DNA of 64,000 bases. Origin: Psychrobacter aquaticus CMS 56 (GTDB lineage: Bacteria > Pseudomonadota > Gammaproteobacteria > Pseudomonadales > Moraxellaceae). The number at the start of each line of letters is the position of its first letter. Position 1 is the stretch's first letter. Of this stretch, positions 9,279 to 18,444 are shown piece by piece. The stretch covers positions 83,966-147,965 of the forward strand of contig NZ_AUSW01000013.1 in assembly GCF_000471625.1 (NCBI RefSeq), given 5' to 3'. Below the pieces are notes generated by a model. It made no database searches, was not told where the DNA came from, and saw only the letters and a program-made list of their open reading frames with translations. The translations under genes and the position numbers were made by a program.

Positions 9279-9397
9279 AATGTTGATCCTTTTATAAAAA
9301 GCGCTAAAGGCTTTATTGTTGGTTTGATAAAAGTTATTTTTACCTATTTGGGTTTGCTCATACCTACTTATAAGTTCAGTAGATAGTTATAATCGGC

Positions 9398-11101
9398 TTA
9401 CCAAGAAAAAGTAACCCCGCCACGCGCGCCTACTTTGCCAGTATCAGTACCATAGCCTGCGCCAGCTGAAATCGTCACATTGTCACTTGCCCGTCCAGCA
9501 AAAGAAGCGCTCACAGCAGTGCTGCTATTGTAATAACCCGTGCCAAATCCCATAGCGTATCTCTTGCCTGCAGGGATAACAGGGGTTTCCATCGATAGTG
9601 CCATCGCGATACCATCTTCTGCTTCATCTAAACGGTCTTCTTGACGATTGTATTGGCTGCGCAAATCATCGATTTGTCTGGTGTTATTGGCTGTCGCTGC
9701 GCCAAAGTTAGCAACTTGAGCGTCAGTATTTGCCAGCTGAACTCTAGTAGCCAGTGAGTCCACGGCGACACTGGTGCCCAAAGTACCGTTTGCATCAGTA
9801 GTGACTATATTGGCGCCACCTGACTGCGATGCCGTACTCGCTTGGAGTTGGCCTGCGTTACCCAAGACAACTTGGTTGGCGTTTGATGCGCTTGCACCAT
9901 TCCCGATGGAGATGCTGTTTGTACCGCTGGCAGTGGATTGATTGCCTAGCGCTACAGAGCCTGCACCTTGTGCGGTGGCAGCTTCACCAACTGCGGTCGC
10001 GCGAACGCCACTTGCATTGGCTAAATGACCAAAGGCTTGTGCACGCTCAGCAGTGGCTTTTGATTGCCAACCGATAGACGTTGAGCCTAGACCAGCCGCG
10101 TTTGCTTGACCACCGACAGCGGTGGCAGAATTTAAACCCGCGTTTGCTTGGTTACCGATCGCGACGGTATCGTTAGTGCCACCAGCCACAGACTCATTAC
10201 CTAAAGACACAGCACCTGCGCCTTGCGCGGCAGCAGCTTCACCCACTGCCGTAGAACGAACACCACTTGCATTGGCTAAATGACCAAAGGCTTGCGCACG
10301 CTCAGCAGTGGCTTTTGATTGCCAGCCGATAGACGTTGAGCCTAGACCAGCCGCGTTTGCTTGACCACCGACAGCGGTAGCAGAATTTAGACCCGCGTTT
10401 GCTTGGTTACCGATCGCGACGGTATCGTTAGTGCCACCAGCATTTGCCGCTTCACCCACTGCCGTAGAACGAACACCACTAGCATTGGCTAAATGACCAA
10501 AGGCTTGCGCACGCTCAGCAGTGGCTTTTGATTGCCAACCGATAGACGTTGAGCCTAGACCAGCCGCGTTTGCTTGACCACCGACAGCGGTGGCAGAATT
10601 CAGACCCGCGTTTGCTTGGTTACCGATAGCGACGGTGTCGTTAGTACCGCCAGCAAAAGCGTCTTCACCGACTGCAGTCGCGCGAACGCCAGCAGCACTG
10701 GCTAAATGACCGACCGCAGTCGCTCGCTCTGCGGTAGCCGTTGCACGCCAACCAATGGCGGTCGCGCCCGGAGTAGCGCCTGTAGAAGTAAGAGAGCCTG
10801 CGTTTAAGTCAGTGCCTGCAGCGACATTTCCAGTGAAAGCTTCACCGCCGACCGCAGTTGTAGAGTTACCAGTTGCCATGGCAGCATTACCGATGGCTAC
10901 AGTATCGTTAGCTCCGCCAGCGACAGCTGCATTGCCACAAGCAAGCGCAGTGGCGCCACTACTGGTTGCACCTCCATTAGTGCCATCACTGAGTTGGCAT
11001 TCAGCGGCCATGACGGTGGAAGTAGTGAAAGAAGCGGCGGCGATTGCAAGGGAGAGGGTACTGATCTTTAGTGCTGTGCGCGGTAATAATTCCATTTTCA
11101 T
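9398..11101 (-). CDS. Trimeric autotransporter adhesin, YadA family
   Basis: 567 residues: a signal peptide (about 1-32), then a beta-roll head of YadA-type repeats (about 50-410) built from a unit of about 70 residues (NDTVAIGNQANAGLNSATAV...STAVGEA) repeated three times nearly identically, then neck/stalk sequence. The C-terminal anchor begins near SMETPVIPAGKRYAMG and ends GVTFSW, the expected terminal aromatic of a trimeric beta-barrel. It should trimerise in the outer membrane and present an adhesive head. Shine-Dalgarno AAAAAGGAT precedes the ATG. The near-identical DNA repeats make copy-number change by slippage or recombination likely. Confidence 0.92.
   Translation of the reverse strand: MKMELLPRTALKISTLSLAIAAASFTTSTVMAAECQLSDGTNGGATSSGATALACGNAAVAGGANDTVAIGNAAMATGNSTTAVGGEAFTGNVAAGTDLNAGSLTSTGATPGATAIGWRATATAERATAVGHLASAAGVRATAVGEDAFAGGTNDTVAIGNQANAGLNSATAVGGQANAAGLGSTSIGWQSKATAERAQAFGHLANASGVRSTAVGEAANAGGTNDTVAIGNQANAGLNSATAVGGQANAAGLGSTSIGWQSKATAERAQAFGHLANASGVRSTAVGEAAAAQGAGAVSLGNESVAGGTNDTVAIGNQANAGLNSATAVGGQANAAGLGSTSIGWQSKATAERAQAFGHLANASGVRATAVGEAATAQGAGSVALGNQSTASGTNSISIGNGASASNANQVVLGNAGQLQASTASQSGGANIVTTDANGTLGTSVAVDSLATRVQLANTDAQVANFGAATANNTRQIDDLRSQYNRQEDRLDEAEDGIAMALSMETPVIPAGKRYAMGFGTGYYNSSTAVSASFAGRASDNVTISAGAGYGTDTGKVGARGGVTFSW
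9990..10680 (-). repeat. Near-identical intragenic repeats encoding adhesin head modules
   Basis: A DNA unit of about 210 bp recurs three times with very few differences; the landmark GTTTGCTTGACCACCGAC is seen in each. One junction carries an extra 51 bp (about 17 residues containing GAGAVSLGNESVAGG). Conservation at the nucleotide level, not only the protein level, suggests recent duplication or ongoing gene conversion, including with the neighbouring 8430-9278 gene. Confidence 0.85.
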
Positions 11102-11793
11102 TGTTTTTTATCCTTTTTAAAAGTGTTAGTGGCTTCGTAGCTGGTTTGGTTGGCTGTAACAGAGGTCTTAGTGCGCTCAGTAGCAAGGCACCTCGACTGT
11201 GAATAACCTAACAATGGACCGTCTGGCAGATTTGATCACATACCTAAAAAAGCTGTATTGAATTGGCATAAACGCTGTCCTGCGATTAAAAAACTAACCC
11301 AATGTGAAATATCAAAACGTAAGCAACTGGTATCATTCGAAAGTTTTGTACCAAAGTTGCCATACAATCCGCAGCTGCTAGAGTCTATATTCACTTCATT
11401 ACTGTACACGGTTATGTAACAAGATTCGACTATTAATCACCCATTATTTTTAACAAAACACCGTCAAATCGAGGGATAGAATATATTAATTTGTAAGTAA
11501 AGATTTCAATCCGAGATAAATTTAGAATATGAGCAGGGCGGTAACTGTCAGTTTAAATGACTCATAAAAACCTAAATTTAAAAAAATATCTCGTATGCTA
11601 CTAAAAACGAGCAGCAACTTATGGGCAATAAACTACGAGTGTATAAAGTGGACGAAATGAGTCTGATAAGCACTACTTAACAACTTTATTTAGGAAAAAA
11701 CTGAATAACGAAATTTTGCTGATGAAGTAGCCCTGATGGTGCTTAAACTTGTTAAAATAGCGCACCAATTTCTCTATTGACGGACATCAATTT
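11102..11793. other. Intergenic region between adhesin and guaA
   Basis: About 690 bases without a supportable gene. It is AT-rich and must hold the divergent promoters of the adhesin gene and guaA. No clear operator, terminator or repeat-family member was recognised. A TTAAAAT-type -10 candidate lies near 11752, about 40 bases before guaA, but no convincing -35 could be paired with it. Confidence 0.5.
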
Positions 11794-13404
11794 ATGACCA
11801 CTGCCGCTGCTACTCCTGCAATCAAAGAAGACCGCATCTTAATCCTCGATTTTGGCTCACAATATAGCCAGCTAATCGCCCGCCGTGTGCGCGACTCTGG
11901 CGTGTTTTGTGAGATGTTCCCTTACGATATCGACAGCCAGCGCATCATCGATTTTGGCGCAAAAGGCGTGATCTTATCGGGCGGCCCTGAAAGCGTACAT
12001 GCCGACAACAGCCCACGTATCAACGATGCCGTGTTTGACTTGGGAGTGCCGGTATTGGGCATTTGCTATGGTATGCAAGCGATGGCGGATCGTTTTGGCG
12101 GAAAGGTGCATGCCAGCGACATTCACGAATTTGGCGCAGCGACGATTGAAGTAAATGGTCACTCACAGCTGACTGAGGGTATTGAAGACAGCCGTACGGA
12201 AGGACAATCAGCCAAGCTCAACGTATGGATGAGTCATGGTGACAAAGTCATCGAAGCGCCTGTAGGTTTTGACATTATCGCCAGCACACCAAGCTGTCCG
12301 ATTGCGATCATGGCCAACGATGATAAGCAATACTATGGTCTACAGTTCCATCCTGAGGTGACGCATACCTTACAAGGTCAGGCATTGCTTAGCCGTTTTG
12401 TCCATCAAATATGCGCGTGTGCAGGTGAGTGGACGCCAGACAACATTGCCGATATGCGTATTGCACAGCTCAAAGAGCAAATTGGTGACAAGCAAGTATT
12501 GCTCGGTCTATCGGGCGGCGTAGATAGTTCGGTCGTTGCCGCGTTATTACATAAAGCGATTGGCGATCAGCTGACTTGTGTGTTCGTCGATAATGGTCTC
12601 TTGCGTCTGCATGAAGGCGATCAGGTCATGCAAGTGTTTGCCGAAAACATGGGTGTGAAAGTCATTCGCGTCGATGCCGAGGATTTGTTCTTAAACGCGC
12701 TCGCAGGCGAGTCTGATCCAGAGAAAAAACGCAAAATCATCGGCAAAACCTTCATCGACGTATTCGCCAATAGCGCGCGCGAAGTGAGCGAGCAAAGCGA
12801 TGGTAAAGTCGTTGAGTTCTTGGCGCAGGGTACGATTTACCCAGACGTGATCGAATCTGCCAAGTCACATCAAGGCAAAGCGCACGTCATTAAGAGCCAC
12901 CATAACGTTGGCGGTTTGCCAGATGATCTAGCGTTCAAGTTGATCGAGCCATTGCGTGATTTGTTTAAAGATGAAGTGCGCAAACTGGGTATCACGTTAG
13001 GATTACCTGCAAAAATGATCTATCGTCATCCGTTCCCAGGTCCGGGTTTGGGCGTGCGTATCCTTGGCGAAGTCAAAAAAGAATATGCAGATATCCTGCG
13101 TTTGGCCGATGCCATCTTTATGCAAGAGCTTGAGCGTTCAGGCTGGTATGACAAGACGGCGCAAGCGTTTGCGGTATTCCAACCGATCAAGTCGGTCGGC
13201 GTGGTCGGCGATGGTCGCCGTTATGCGTGGGTGATTGCCTTACGTGCGGTTGAGACCGTAGACTTCATGACCGCACGCTTTGCTCATCTGCCGTATGAGT
13301 TGATTGAAACGGTATCAAACCGCATTATGAATGAAATCGCGGAAGTCTCGCGCGTGACTTATGATGTGTCGAGCAAGCCACCTGCGACGATTGAGTGGGA
13401 ATAA
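11794..13404 (+). CDS. guaA: GMP synthase (glutamine-hydrolysing)
   Basis: 536 residues. It converts XMP to GMP with ATP and glutamine, the last step of de novo guanine nucleotide synthesis. The N-terminal class I amidotransferase domain shows [14 protein letters not shown], the nucleophile motif GICYGMQ and QFHPEVTHT. The central PP-loop ATP pyrophosphatase domain has [10 protein letters not shown]. The C-terminal dimerisation domain has [15 protein letters not shown] and ends KPPATIEWE, as in all GuaA proteins. It is monocistronic and ends at a terminator. Confidence 0.98.
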   Translation: MTTAAATPAIKEDRILILDFGSQYSQLIARRVRDSGVFCEMFPYDIDSQRIIDFGAKGVILSGGPESVHADNSPRINDAVFDLGVPVLGICYGMQAMADRFGGKVHASDIHEFGAATIEVNGHSQLTEGIEDSRTEGQSAKLNVWMSHGDKVIEAPVGFDIIASTPSCPIAIMANDDKQYYGLQFHPEVTHTLQGQALLSRFVHQICACAGEWTPDNIADMRIAQLKEQIGDKQVLLGLSGGVDSSVVAALLHKAIGDQLTCVFVDNGLLRLHEGDQVMQVFAENMGVKVIRVDAEDLFLNALAGESDPEKKRKIIGKTFIDVFANSAREVSEQSDGKVVEFLAQGTIYPDVIESAKSHQGKAHVIKSHHNVGGLPDDLAFKLIEPLRDLFKDEVRKLGITLGLPAKMIYRHPFPGPGLGVRILGEVKKEYADILRLADAIFMQELERSGWYDKTAQAFAVFQPIKSVGVVGDGRRYAWVIALRAVETVDFMTARFAHLPYELIETVSNRIMNEIAEVSRVTYDVSSKPPATIEWE

Positions 13405-13434
13405 TGATTCTATAAGATACTGTTTGTTATCACC

Positions 13435-13465
13435 AAAAAAAGCCCATGTTAACGTGGGCTTTTTT
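13435..13465 (+). terminator. Rho-independent terminator of guaA
   Basis: AGCCCATGTTAACGTGGGCT forms a GC-containing stem flanked by A-tract and T-tract, 30 bases after the guaA stop. The symmetry also allows function on the minus strand after soxR. Confidence 0.85.
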
Positions 13466-13523
13466 ATGCCCTATATTTATGATGCGATTGGTAGACACGC
13501 TATGTTTTTATAGCTTTAACAAA

Positions 13524-13973
13524 TTATGGCGTCATCAAACGCGGGCCTGCGCCTTTTTTGCCCAATTCATCGTAAGGATTTAATAACTTACAGCGCTCAA
13601 GCGATAGGCAGCCGCAGCCAATGCAGTCTGTCATCATGTTTTTTAATTCGGTCAATTGCGCAATCTTGCGATCAAGCTCATCTTGCCATCTGATGCCAAG
13701 TGCTTCCCAATCTTCAAGCGTGATGCGGGTATGGTTGGGCAGTACTTGTAGCTCTAATAAAATCTCCTCTAACGAAAACCCTGTCCGCTGCGCCACTTGG
13801 ATTATAGAGACGATGCGAATAACCTGCTTTGGGTATTGTCTGTGGTTTGAGGCATTTCTTTGGCTTTTTATCAGCCCTTTTCTCTCATAAAAATGTAGCG
13901 CAGACACCGATACGCCTGTTCTTTCACTGAGTACACCGACCGATATACATTCAGGAATAAAGTTTTTTTTCAT
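13524..13973 (-). CDS. soxR: Redox-sensitive transcriptional activator SoxR
   Basis: 149 residues of the MerR family: an N-terminal winged helix (VGVLSERTGVSVSALHFYERKGLI), a dimerisation helix, and a C-terminal [2Fe-2S] cluster motif CIGCGC...C with Cys117, Cys120, Cys122 and Cys128, diagnostic for SoxR. Oxidation of the cluster by redox-cycling compounds or superoxide activates target promoters. A SoxR-type operator with a 19-bp promoter spacer lies directly upstream, facing a divergent MFS transporter gene. No soxS is seen, which fits the direct-regulon style known outside enteric bacteria. Confidence 0.95.
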   Translation of the reverse strand: MKKNFIPECISVGVLSERTGVSVSALHFYERKGLIKSQRNASNHRQYPKQVIRIVSIIQVAQRTGFSLEEILLELQVLPNHTRITLEDWEALGIRWQDELDRKIAQLTELKNMMTDCIGCGCLSLERCKLLNPYDELGKKGAGPRLMTP

Positions 13974-13980
13974 TTTTTGC

Positions 13981-14011
13981 TTGACCTCAACTTAGGTTTA
14001 GGTAGCAGAAT
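13981..14011 (+). promoter_or_regulatory. SoxR-controlled promoter with SoxR box
   Basis: The 18-bp dyad CCTCAACTTAGGTTTAGG at 13985-14002 resembles the SoxR consensus dyad (CCTCAAG...CTTGAGG). It lies between a -35 TTGACC (13981-13986) and a -10-like CAGAAT (14006-14011) with a 19-bp spacer, the overlong spacing expected for MerR-type activation. Orientation points to the MFS gene at 14074. Confidence 0.8.
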
Positions 14012-14073
14012 AGCGGCAAATCAACAGGAACTCAAGCCATGCTACCCACAAAACAAGCAATCAAAGATAAGCG

Positions 14074-15264
14074 GTGTCTGTGAAAATTAATCTACTGGCA
14101 CCAAGTGCCCTCTGCCTGCTTTTGCTCTCCACCTTAACGGTCATGTCCAATGCTACGATTGCACCCGCTTTACCAGGTTTGGCGCGTGAGTTTGCGGGTA
14201 TGCCATCTGCTGATCTGTTGGTAAAGATGCTACTACCGATACCCGCGCTATTTGTGGTTATTTTTGCGCCTATATTGGGATGGACGGCGGATAAATTTGG
14301 TCGACGCAAGCAGTTGCTCATCTCAACCGCTGTATTCGCGTTATCAGGTGCGGCTGGGGCGCTGTTATCAAGCTTAGAGGCCATTATCATCAGCCGTGCG
14401 ATTTTGGGTATTTGCGTCGCGGGACTGATGACTGCCATTACTGCCCTGATCACTGATTATTTTTCTGGCGCGCAAAGAAGCCAGTTTATGGGACTTCAGC
14501 AGTCGTTCTCTAATATCGGTGGCATTGTATTCATCGTTACCGCAGGGTATCTGGCCAACATCAGCGCGCGGTTGCCGTTTTTTATTTACGCCGCCGCTCT
14601 TTTATTGGTGCCACTGGTGTTTATCGCTATTAAGGACACTACCTTTACTAACAGTGAGCATGAGCAACAACAAGCCAATAACCAGATAAATCCCCAAGCG
14701 CAAACCAGCTGGAAATGGCCACTGATTGGCTGCTCACTCGTTCTCTTTTGTCATTTGGTCATCTTCTATATTTTACCGACTCAGATACCGTTTTTTATGG
14801 TGGATATCGGGATCTCTGATCCAAGTAAATCAGGCTTAGCCATGGGGGCGGGCACGCTTGCTGCGGCGATAGCAGGTATCAGCTTCGGCAAACTTGTGAA
14901 TAGAATTAAAAACTATGGCGTGGCATTCTTAGGGTTTTTGGCGATGAGTGTTGGCATGGTGGTGTTGTCACAGGCCGCGACGTTTAGCGTTGTGATTGTT
15001 GGCTGCGCCTTAATGGGTGTTTGTATGGGCTTAGTAATGCCCAACTTTATGGTCACTGGCCTCGCATTGGTGCCAAGCGACAAACGTGGACTGGCGTCGG
15101 GCGTGCTGACGAGCAGCATTTTTATCGGGCAATTTGTATCGCCATTGATATCGTCCGCGCTTATCTCAATATTGGCTTATAGTCATTTTTATCTGCTAGC
15201 GGCAGGGTTTACTGTCGTTTTGGCACTCGCAAGTTCGGCAATGTTAAGAGCGCAAACGGTATGA
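14074..15264 (+). CDS. MFS drug-resistance type transporter, SoxR-linked
   Basis: About 396 residues with 12 predicted membrane segments. The loop GWTADKFGRRKQLL carries the MFS motif A pattern after helix 2. The Bcr/CflA-like or DHA1 group is most likely. Starts with GTG at 14074 (GTG at 14080 is an alternative); Shine-Dalgarno is weak. Position under a SoxR-type promoter suggests that it exports redox-active or toxic compounds that trigger SoxR, as MFS pumps do in SoxR regulons of non-enteric bacteria (inference). It is followed by a flavin reductase on the same strand. Confidence 0.85.
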   Translation: MSVKINLLAPSALCLLLLSTLTVMSNATIAPALPGLAREFAGMPSADLLVKMLLPIPALFVVIFAPILGWTADKFGRRKQLLISTAVFALSGAAGALLSSLEAIIISRAILGICVAGLMTAITALITDYFSGAQRSQFMGLQQSFSNIGGIVFIVTAGYLANISARLPFFIYAAALLLVPLVFIAIKDTTFTNSEHEQQQANNQINPQAQTSWKWPLIGCSLVLFCHLVIFYILPTQIPFFMVDIGISDPSKSGLAMGAGTLAAAIAGISFGKLVNRIKNYGVAFLGFLAMSVGMVVLSQAATFSVVIVGCALMGVCMGLVMPNFMVTGLALVPSDKRGLASGVLTSSIFIGQFVSPLISSALISILAYSHFYLLAAGFTVVLALASSAMLRAQTV

Positions 15265-15386
15265 TATCGTCTACATACATAAAATTGATAGACCTTGCGC
15301 CATTGTTTGAGGCTGTAATACACCTCATCTCACATAATAAATTTTGCTCCACAAATTAACCATTCACAGATCATAAGGACTTTAAA

Positions 15387-15908
15387 ATGAAAGTAACTGC
15401 CTTTGGTACCAGTAACAGTGTCAATTCAATCAATAAAAAATTGGCACTTTATGCCGCCCAGCAAATCAGCAATGCTGACGTCACCTTGCTTGATATTCAC
15501 GACTTTGAGATGCCGATCTTTAGCGAAGCGCGCGAAAACGAAACGGGTATCCCTTCGCTTGCTCATGATTTTTATCAGGCTATCAATGAAGCCGATGCCA
15601 TCGTGATCTCATTTGCTGAGTACAACGGCTCTTATACCTCTGCCTACAAAAACCTATTTGACTGGACATCACGCATAGATATGAAGGTCTTTCAAAATAA
15701 ACCAGTCATCATGCTGTCTACCTCGCCCGGCCCAGGCGGCGCACAAAGCGTGTTGGCCGCTGCTCAAGGTTCAGCGCCTTACTTTGCAGCCGATGTAAAA
15801 GGCGCGCTGTCACTACCAAATTTCTTCGATAACTTTGATTCAGAAGCGAGTGTCGTCACCGATGAGACATTTAATCAAAAGCTGAATGAGATTATCAGTA
15901 CGCTTTAA
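15387..15908 (+). CDS. NADPH-dependent FMN reductase / quinone reductase family protein
   Basis: 173 residues with a flavodoxin-like fold. The N-terminal phosphate-binding segment is GTSNSVNSINKKLA; SFAEYNGSYTSAYKNLFDW matches the (P/A)EYN(G/H)S...KN.(L/I)DW motif of NADPH-dependent FMN reductases and chromate/azo/quinone reductases. It likely carries out two-electron reduction of quinones or flavins. It lies 122 bases after the SoxR-linked MFS gene with no terminator between, so it may be part of the same oxidative-stress response. No separate SoxR box was found before it. Confidence 0.87.
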   Translation: MKVTAFGTSNSVNSINKKLALYAAQQISNADVTLLDIHDFEMPIFSEARENETGIPSLAHDFYQAINEADAIVISFAEYNGSYTSAYKNLFDWTSRIDMKVFQNKPVIMLSTSPGPGGAQSVLAAAQGSAPYFAADVKGALSLPNFFDNFDSEASVVTDETFNQKLNEIISTL

Positions 15909-15935
15909 GCCTTAATGCAACTATAAAAGATGATT

Positions 15936-15968
15936 AAAAAACACTCAACTTGGTTGGGTGTTTTTTTT
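15936..15968 (+). terminator. Rho-independent terminator (copy 1 of repeated block)
   Basis: ACACTCAACTTGGTTGGGTGT stem-loop between an A6 and a T8 tract, 28 bases after the FMN reductase stop. Closely similar hairpins recur at 18373 and 19269. Confidence 0.85.
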
Positions 15969-16005
15969 GAGTGAAATAAATAAGGTATTAATAAGTCCTT
16001 TTTTA

Positions 16006-16033
16006 TTGAACATTTGTTTTAATTCTTTATAAT
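16006..16033 (+). promoter_or_regulatory. Sigma-70 promoter of first DUF2628 gene (repeat copy 1)
   Basis: TTGAAC at 16006-16011 and a perfect TATAAT at 16028-16033 with a 16-bp spacer, 90 bases before the ATG at 16123. The same promoter with identical spacing recurs at 18445 and 19338. Confidence 0.75.
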
Positions 16034-16122
16034 ATGACCATATTTAATTAGCCGACTTTAATTTACTAAAAAGATTAAAGATAACGCTAAAATTATCATT
16101 GTTCATAATACTAAGGGATACG

Positions 16123-16809
16123 ATGCTGTGTACTAACTGCGGTCAAGAAAACTCAAAGAATGCTCTGGTTTGTTCAAACTGTGACCAACGTCTTACTAAT
16201 GTTCAAGCACAAACGCCGCCGCCATTGACGCCCGTTAATATCGCAAAAGAGGCGCAAAAGGTACAACATGGATCGCCTTCTGACTCTGATACTGCTGATA
16301 CATTATTGGCGGGTTTTGTCGGTGAAAAGTATGACAGTTATTATCGTAATAAGTGGTTTGAGACTCATATTCCTACTTTAGATAACGACAAGACAAAAGT
16401 TAATATCCAAAGCTTTAATTTGGCCGGATTTTTCTTGGGTATGTTGTGGCTTTGCTATCGCAAAATGTACATAGCTGCTGCTTTGATTATGCTCGCTATA
16501 ACGGTCATCGATCTCATAATGATGTATGTATTGGGTATGGAACGTTATACGATGTTGGGTCAATTTACCTTTATGTTTGTCTGGATTGTCGTCACAGGTA
16601 TCTTAGGTAATTATCTGTATTTTGATCATAGTGTCAGACAGATTAAGAAGATTACCAGCGCTACCTCAGATCCAAATATGATAAGAGAACAGTTGGCTAA
16701 AAAAGGTGGTACATCGTGGGCTGGCGCAATTGGCGTTAGTATAGTGATCATATCGTTATCGGTCGTACTGACTTACTTCTTTGCGCCTGAATGGTATTGG
16801 ATAGAGTGA
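16123..16809 (+). CDS. Zinc-ribbon DUF2628-type membrane protein (paralog 1)
   Basis: 228 residues: an N-terminal zinc ribbon with CTNCGQEN and CSNCDQRL (Cys3, 6, 17 and 20), a Pro-rich linker, a conserved FVGEKYDSYYRNKW segment and then four to five hydrophobic segments with LCYRKMYIAAA, typical of DUF2628-like proteins. Function unknown; the zinc ribbon suggests regulation or protein contact at the cytoplasmic face. The ATG at 16123 follows AAGGGAT and aligns with the paralog start at 18548. An upstream TTG at 16099 is unlikely. Confidence 0.82.
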   Translation: MLCTNCGQENSKNALVCSNCDQRLTNVQAQTPPPLTPVNIAKEAQKVQHGSPSDSDTADTLLAGFVGEKYDSYYRNKWFETHIPTLDNDKTKVNIQSFNLAGFFLGMLWLCYRKMYIAAALIMLAITVIDLIMMYVLGMERYTMLGQFTFMFVWIVVTGILGNYLYFDHSVRQIKKITSATSDPNMIREQLAKKGGTSWAGAIGVSIVIISLSVVLTYFFAPEWYWIE

Positions 16810-16926
16810 TAGATTTGGCTTTTTATTTAACTGATCGGTAGATAAAGTAAGGAAAATACTCAGCTTAGTTCTTTAAGTAGATAGTATTTTCTAATATATA
16901 ACCAAAGTATGTAAGTCTATTGATAG

Positions 16927-16955
16927 AAAAAGCCCATGTTGTCATGGGCTTTTTT
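16927..16955. terminator. Bidirectional terminator between DUF2628 gene and qorB-like gene
   Basis: AGCCCATGTTGTCATGGGCT stem flanked by A5 and T6 tracts lies between convergent genes and can serve both. Confidence 0.82.
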
Positions 16956-17004
16956 ATTTTAAGAATTTTGTCTAAAAGTCAGTCAGGTATGTTTTGCTCT
17001 TTGC

Positions 17005-17856
17005 TTACAGAGCTGCTTTAATACTGTCTTCAATCGGCGTGGTTGGATGCCCGATAAGTGCCGATAAGGTCTGACTGTCATTAAATAGGCCACCCTTTGC
17101 CGCGCCTGCATCCGCGTCTGCTAAGACGGTGGCAAATCCTTCTGGCACGCCCGCATCAACCAGCACTTTGACATATTCTGCTTCAGGTAAGTCTTGATAG
17201 ACCACTGGCTTACCACTTATATCGCTAACGGTTTGCGCGTATTGCTCTAGGGTAAAGGCTTGATCACCTGCCAGCTCATAGACTTTGCCCGCTTGATTCT
17301 CAGCATTAATGACCACGGCTGCCGCTTCGGCATAGTTTGAGCGCGTCGCCGTCGCATATTTGCCTTGTCCAGCACTGCCTAGTACCGCACCATGCTCAAG
17401 TGCCGTGTTGATATTCTCAGTATAGTTCTCCGAGTACCAACCGTTACGTAGCAACACATATGGGACACTAGACGCTGCCAATGCCTGTTCTGTCTCTACG
17501 TGCTCGGCTGCAAGTTGTAATGATGAATGATCAGCATCCAAGATACTGGTATAAGCCAGTAGCTCAACCGACGCACTTTTTGCCGCTTGGATGACGTTTT
17601 TGTGCTGGGCAGTGCGTTGACCGACTTCACTAGAGGACACCAATACAACACGCTTAACGTCTGCCATTGCCGCATTTAAAGTATCGATATTTTCATAGCC
17701 GGCCTTGCGTACGATCACGCCTTGCTCTGCAAGATCTCGTACTTTTTCTGGTGTACGTACGGCTGCGACAATCTGCTCAGCAGGTGTGCCGCGTTTGATT
17801 AAATGTTCGATAACTAAGCGGCCTAAATGACCGGATGCGCCTGTGACTAAAATCAT
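17005..17856 (-). CDS. NAD(P)H-binding quinone reductase of the NmrA/QorB type
   Basis: 283 residues. The Rossmann dinucleotide motif TGASGHLG (5-12) starts the protein. VRTPEKV gives the likely NADPH-phosphate contact, and the VSSSEVGQR and AYTSIL strands match atypical short-chain dehydrogenases of the NmrA/QorB (YtfG) group. The length matches E. coli QorB, an NADPH:quinone oxidoreductase. A divergent HxlR-type regulator (17950) reproduces the ytfG-ytfH arrangement, which strengthens the call. GGAG lies seven bases before the ATG. Confidence 0.85.
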   Translation of the reverse strand: MILVTGASGHLGRLVIEHLIKRGTPAEQIVAAVRTPEKVRDLAEQGVIVRKAGYENIDTLNAAMADVKRVVLVSSSEVGQRTAQHKNVIQAAKSASVELLAYTSILDADHSSLQLAAEHVETEQALAASSVPYVLLRNGWYSENYTENINTALEHGAVLGSAGQGKYATATRSNYAEAAAVVINAENQAGKVYELAGDQAFTLEQYAQTVSDISGKPVVYQDLPEAEYVKVLVDAGVPEGFATVLADADAGAAKGGLFNDSQTLSALIGHPTTPIEDSIKAAL

Positions 17857-17914
17857 TACATTCTCCTTGGTGTTTGATTCGCTCAGGCTTATAATAAACC
17901 ACTAACAAACCTTT

Positions 17915-17940
17915 AGTAAGTACGTACAAAAAAGTAAGTA
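17915..17940. promoter_or_regulatory. Likely HxlR-type operator in the divergent promoter region
   Basis: AGTAAGTA occurs twice, at 17915 and 17933, separated by an 18-bp period, with a GTACGTAC palindrome between. It sits in the 93-bp space between the divergent qorB-like and HxlR genes, where autoregulation by HxlR-family proteins usually takes place. Confidence 0.5.
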
Positions 17941-17949
17941 TGGAAATTA

Positions 17950-18351
17950 ATGATGAAAAATAAAGCACAGAACGACCAACAGGGGCTGGCACAGTTATTT
18001 ACTCGTGGCGATGTGTTTTCGGACAAGTGTCCCTCGCGTGCGGTGCTCAATCATGTCACCAGTCGTTGGGGTGTACTGGTATTGGTGGCATTAAAAGACG
18101 GGCAGACACATCGCTTTAGCGAGCTGCGCCGCGCTATCACAGGCGTCAGTGAAAAGATGTTGGCGCAAACGCTGCAAACCCTTGCACAAGATGGGTTTGT
18201 CCTACGTACTGCTTATCCTGTGGTGCCGCCGCATGTGGAGTACAGTCTTACGCCATTGGGTATGGACGCGAGTGATCGGGTGGCTGATTTGATTGGTTGG
18301 GTAGAGGACAATATTCATCATATTGTTTCTGTGCAAACCGCTGCTGATTGA
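17950..18351 (+). CDS. HxlR family transcriptional regulator (YtfH/QorR-like)
   Basis: 133 residues with the HxlR winged helix: CPSRAVLNHVTSRWGVLVLVAL, then FSELRRAITGVSEKMLAQTLQTL and a wing ending PPHVEYSLTPLG. The Cys near position 26 (DKCPSR) matches the redox-sensing cysteine position of QorR/HypR-type regulators. It is divergent from the quinone reductase gene, which it probably represses until an oxidant or electrophile modifies the cysteine (inference from family). The first of two adjacent ATG codons is used. Confidence 0.88.
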   Translation: MMKNKAQNDQQGLAQLFTRGDVFSDKCPSRAVLNHVTSRWGVLVLVALKDGQTHRFSELRRAITGVSEKMLAQTLQTLAQDGFVLRTAYPVVPPHVEYSLTPLGMDASDRVADLIGWVEDNIHHIVSVQTAAD

Positions 18352-18372
18352 AATTGCCTTATATTTTGAACC

Positions 18373-18406
18373 AAAAAAACACTCAACATGGTTGGGTGTT
18401 TTTTTG
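18373..18406 (+). terminator. Rho-independent terminator (copy 2 of repeated block)
   Basis: ACACTCAACATGGTTGGGTGT stem-loop with A7 and T7 flanks, directly after the HxlR gene. Nearly the same sequence as the hairpin at 15936. Confidence 0.85.
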
Positions 18407-18444
18407 GTTCAAAATCAGTAAAGTATGAATAATCCAGTTTTTTA

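Noticed and set aside
10755..11120. Long plus-strand frame opposite the adhesin start (Ala/Pro/Val-rich)
   Set aside because: Composition is what the complementary strand of a repetitive Ala/Gly/Thr gene gives; no ribosome site and no family.
11102..11793. Looked for a small gene, riboswitch or regulatory RNA upstream of guaA
   Set aside because: No conserved purine-riboswitch pattern, no supported frame and no strong hairpin found.
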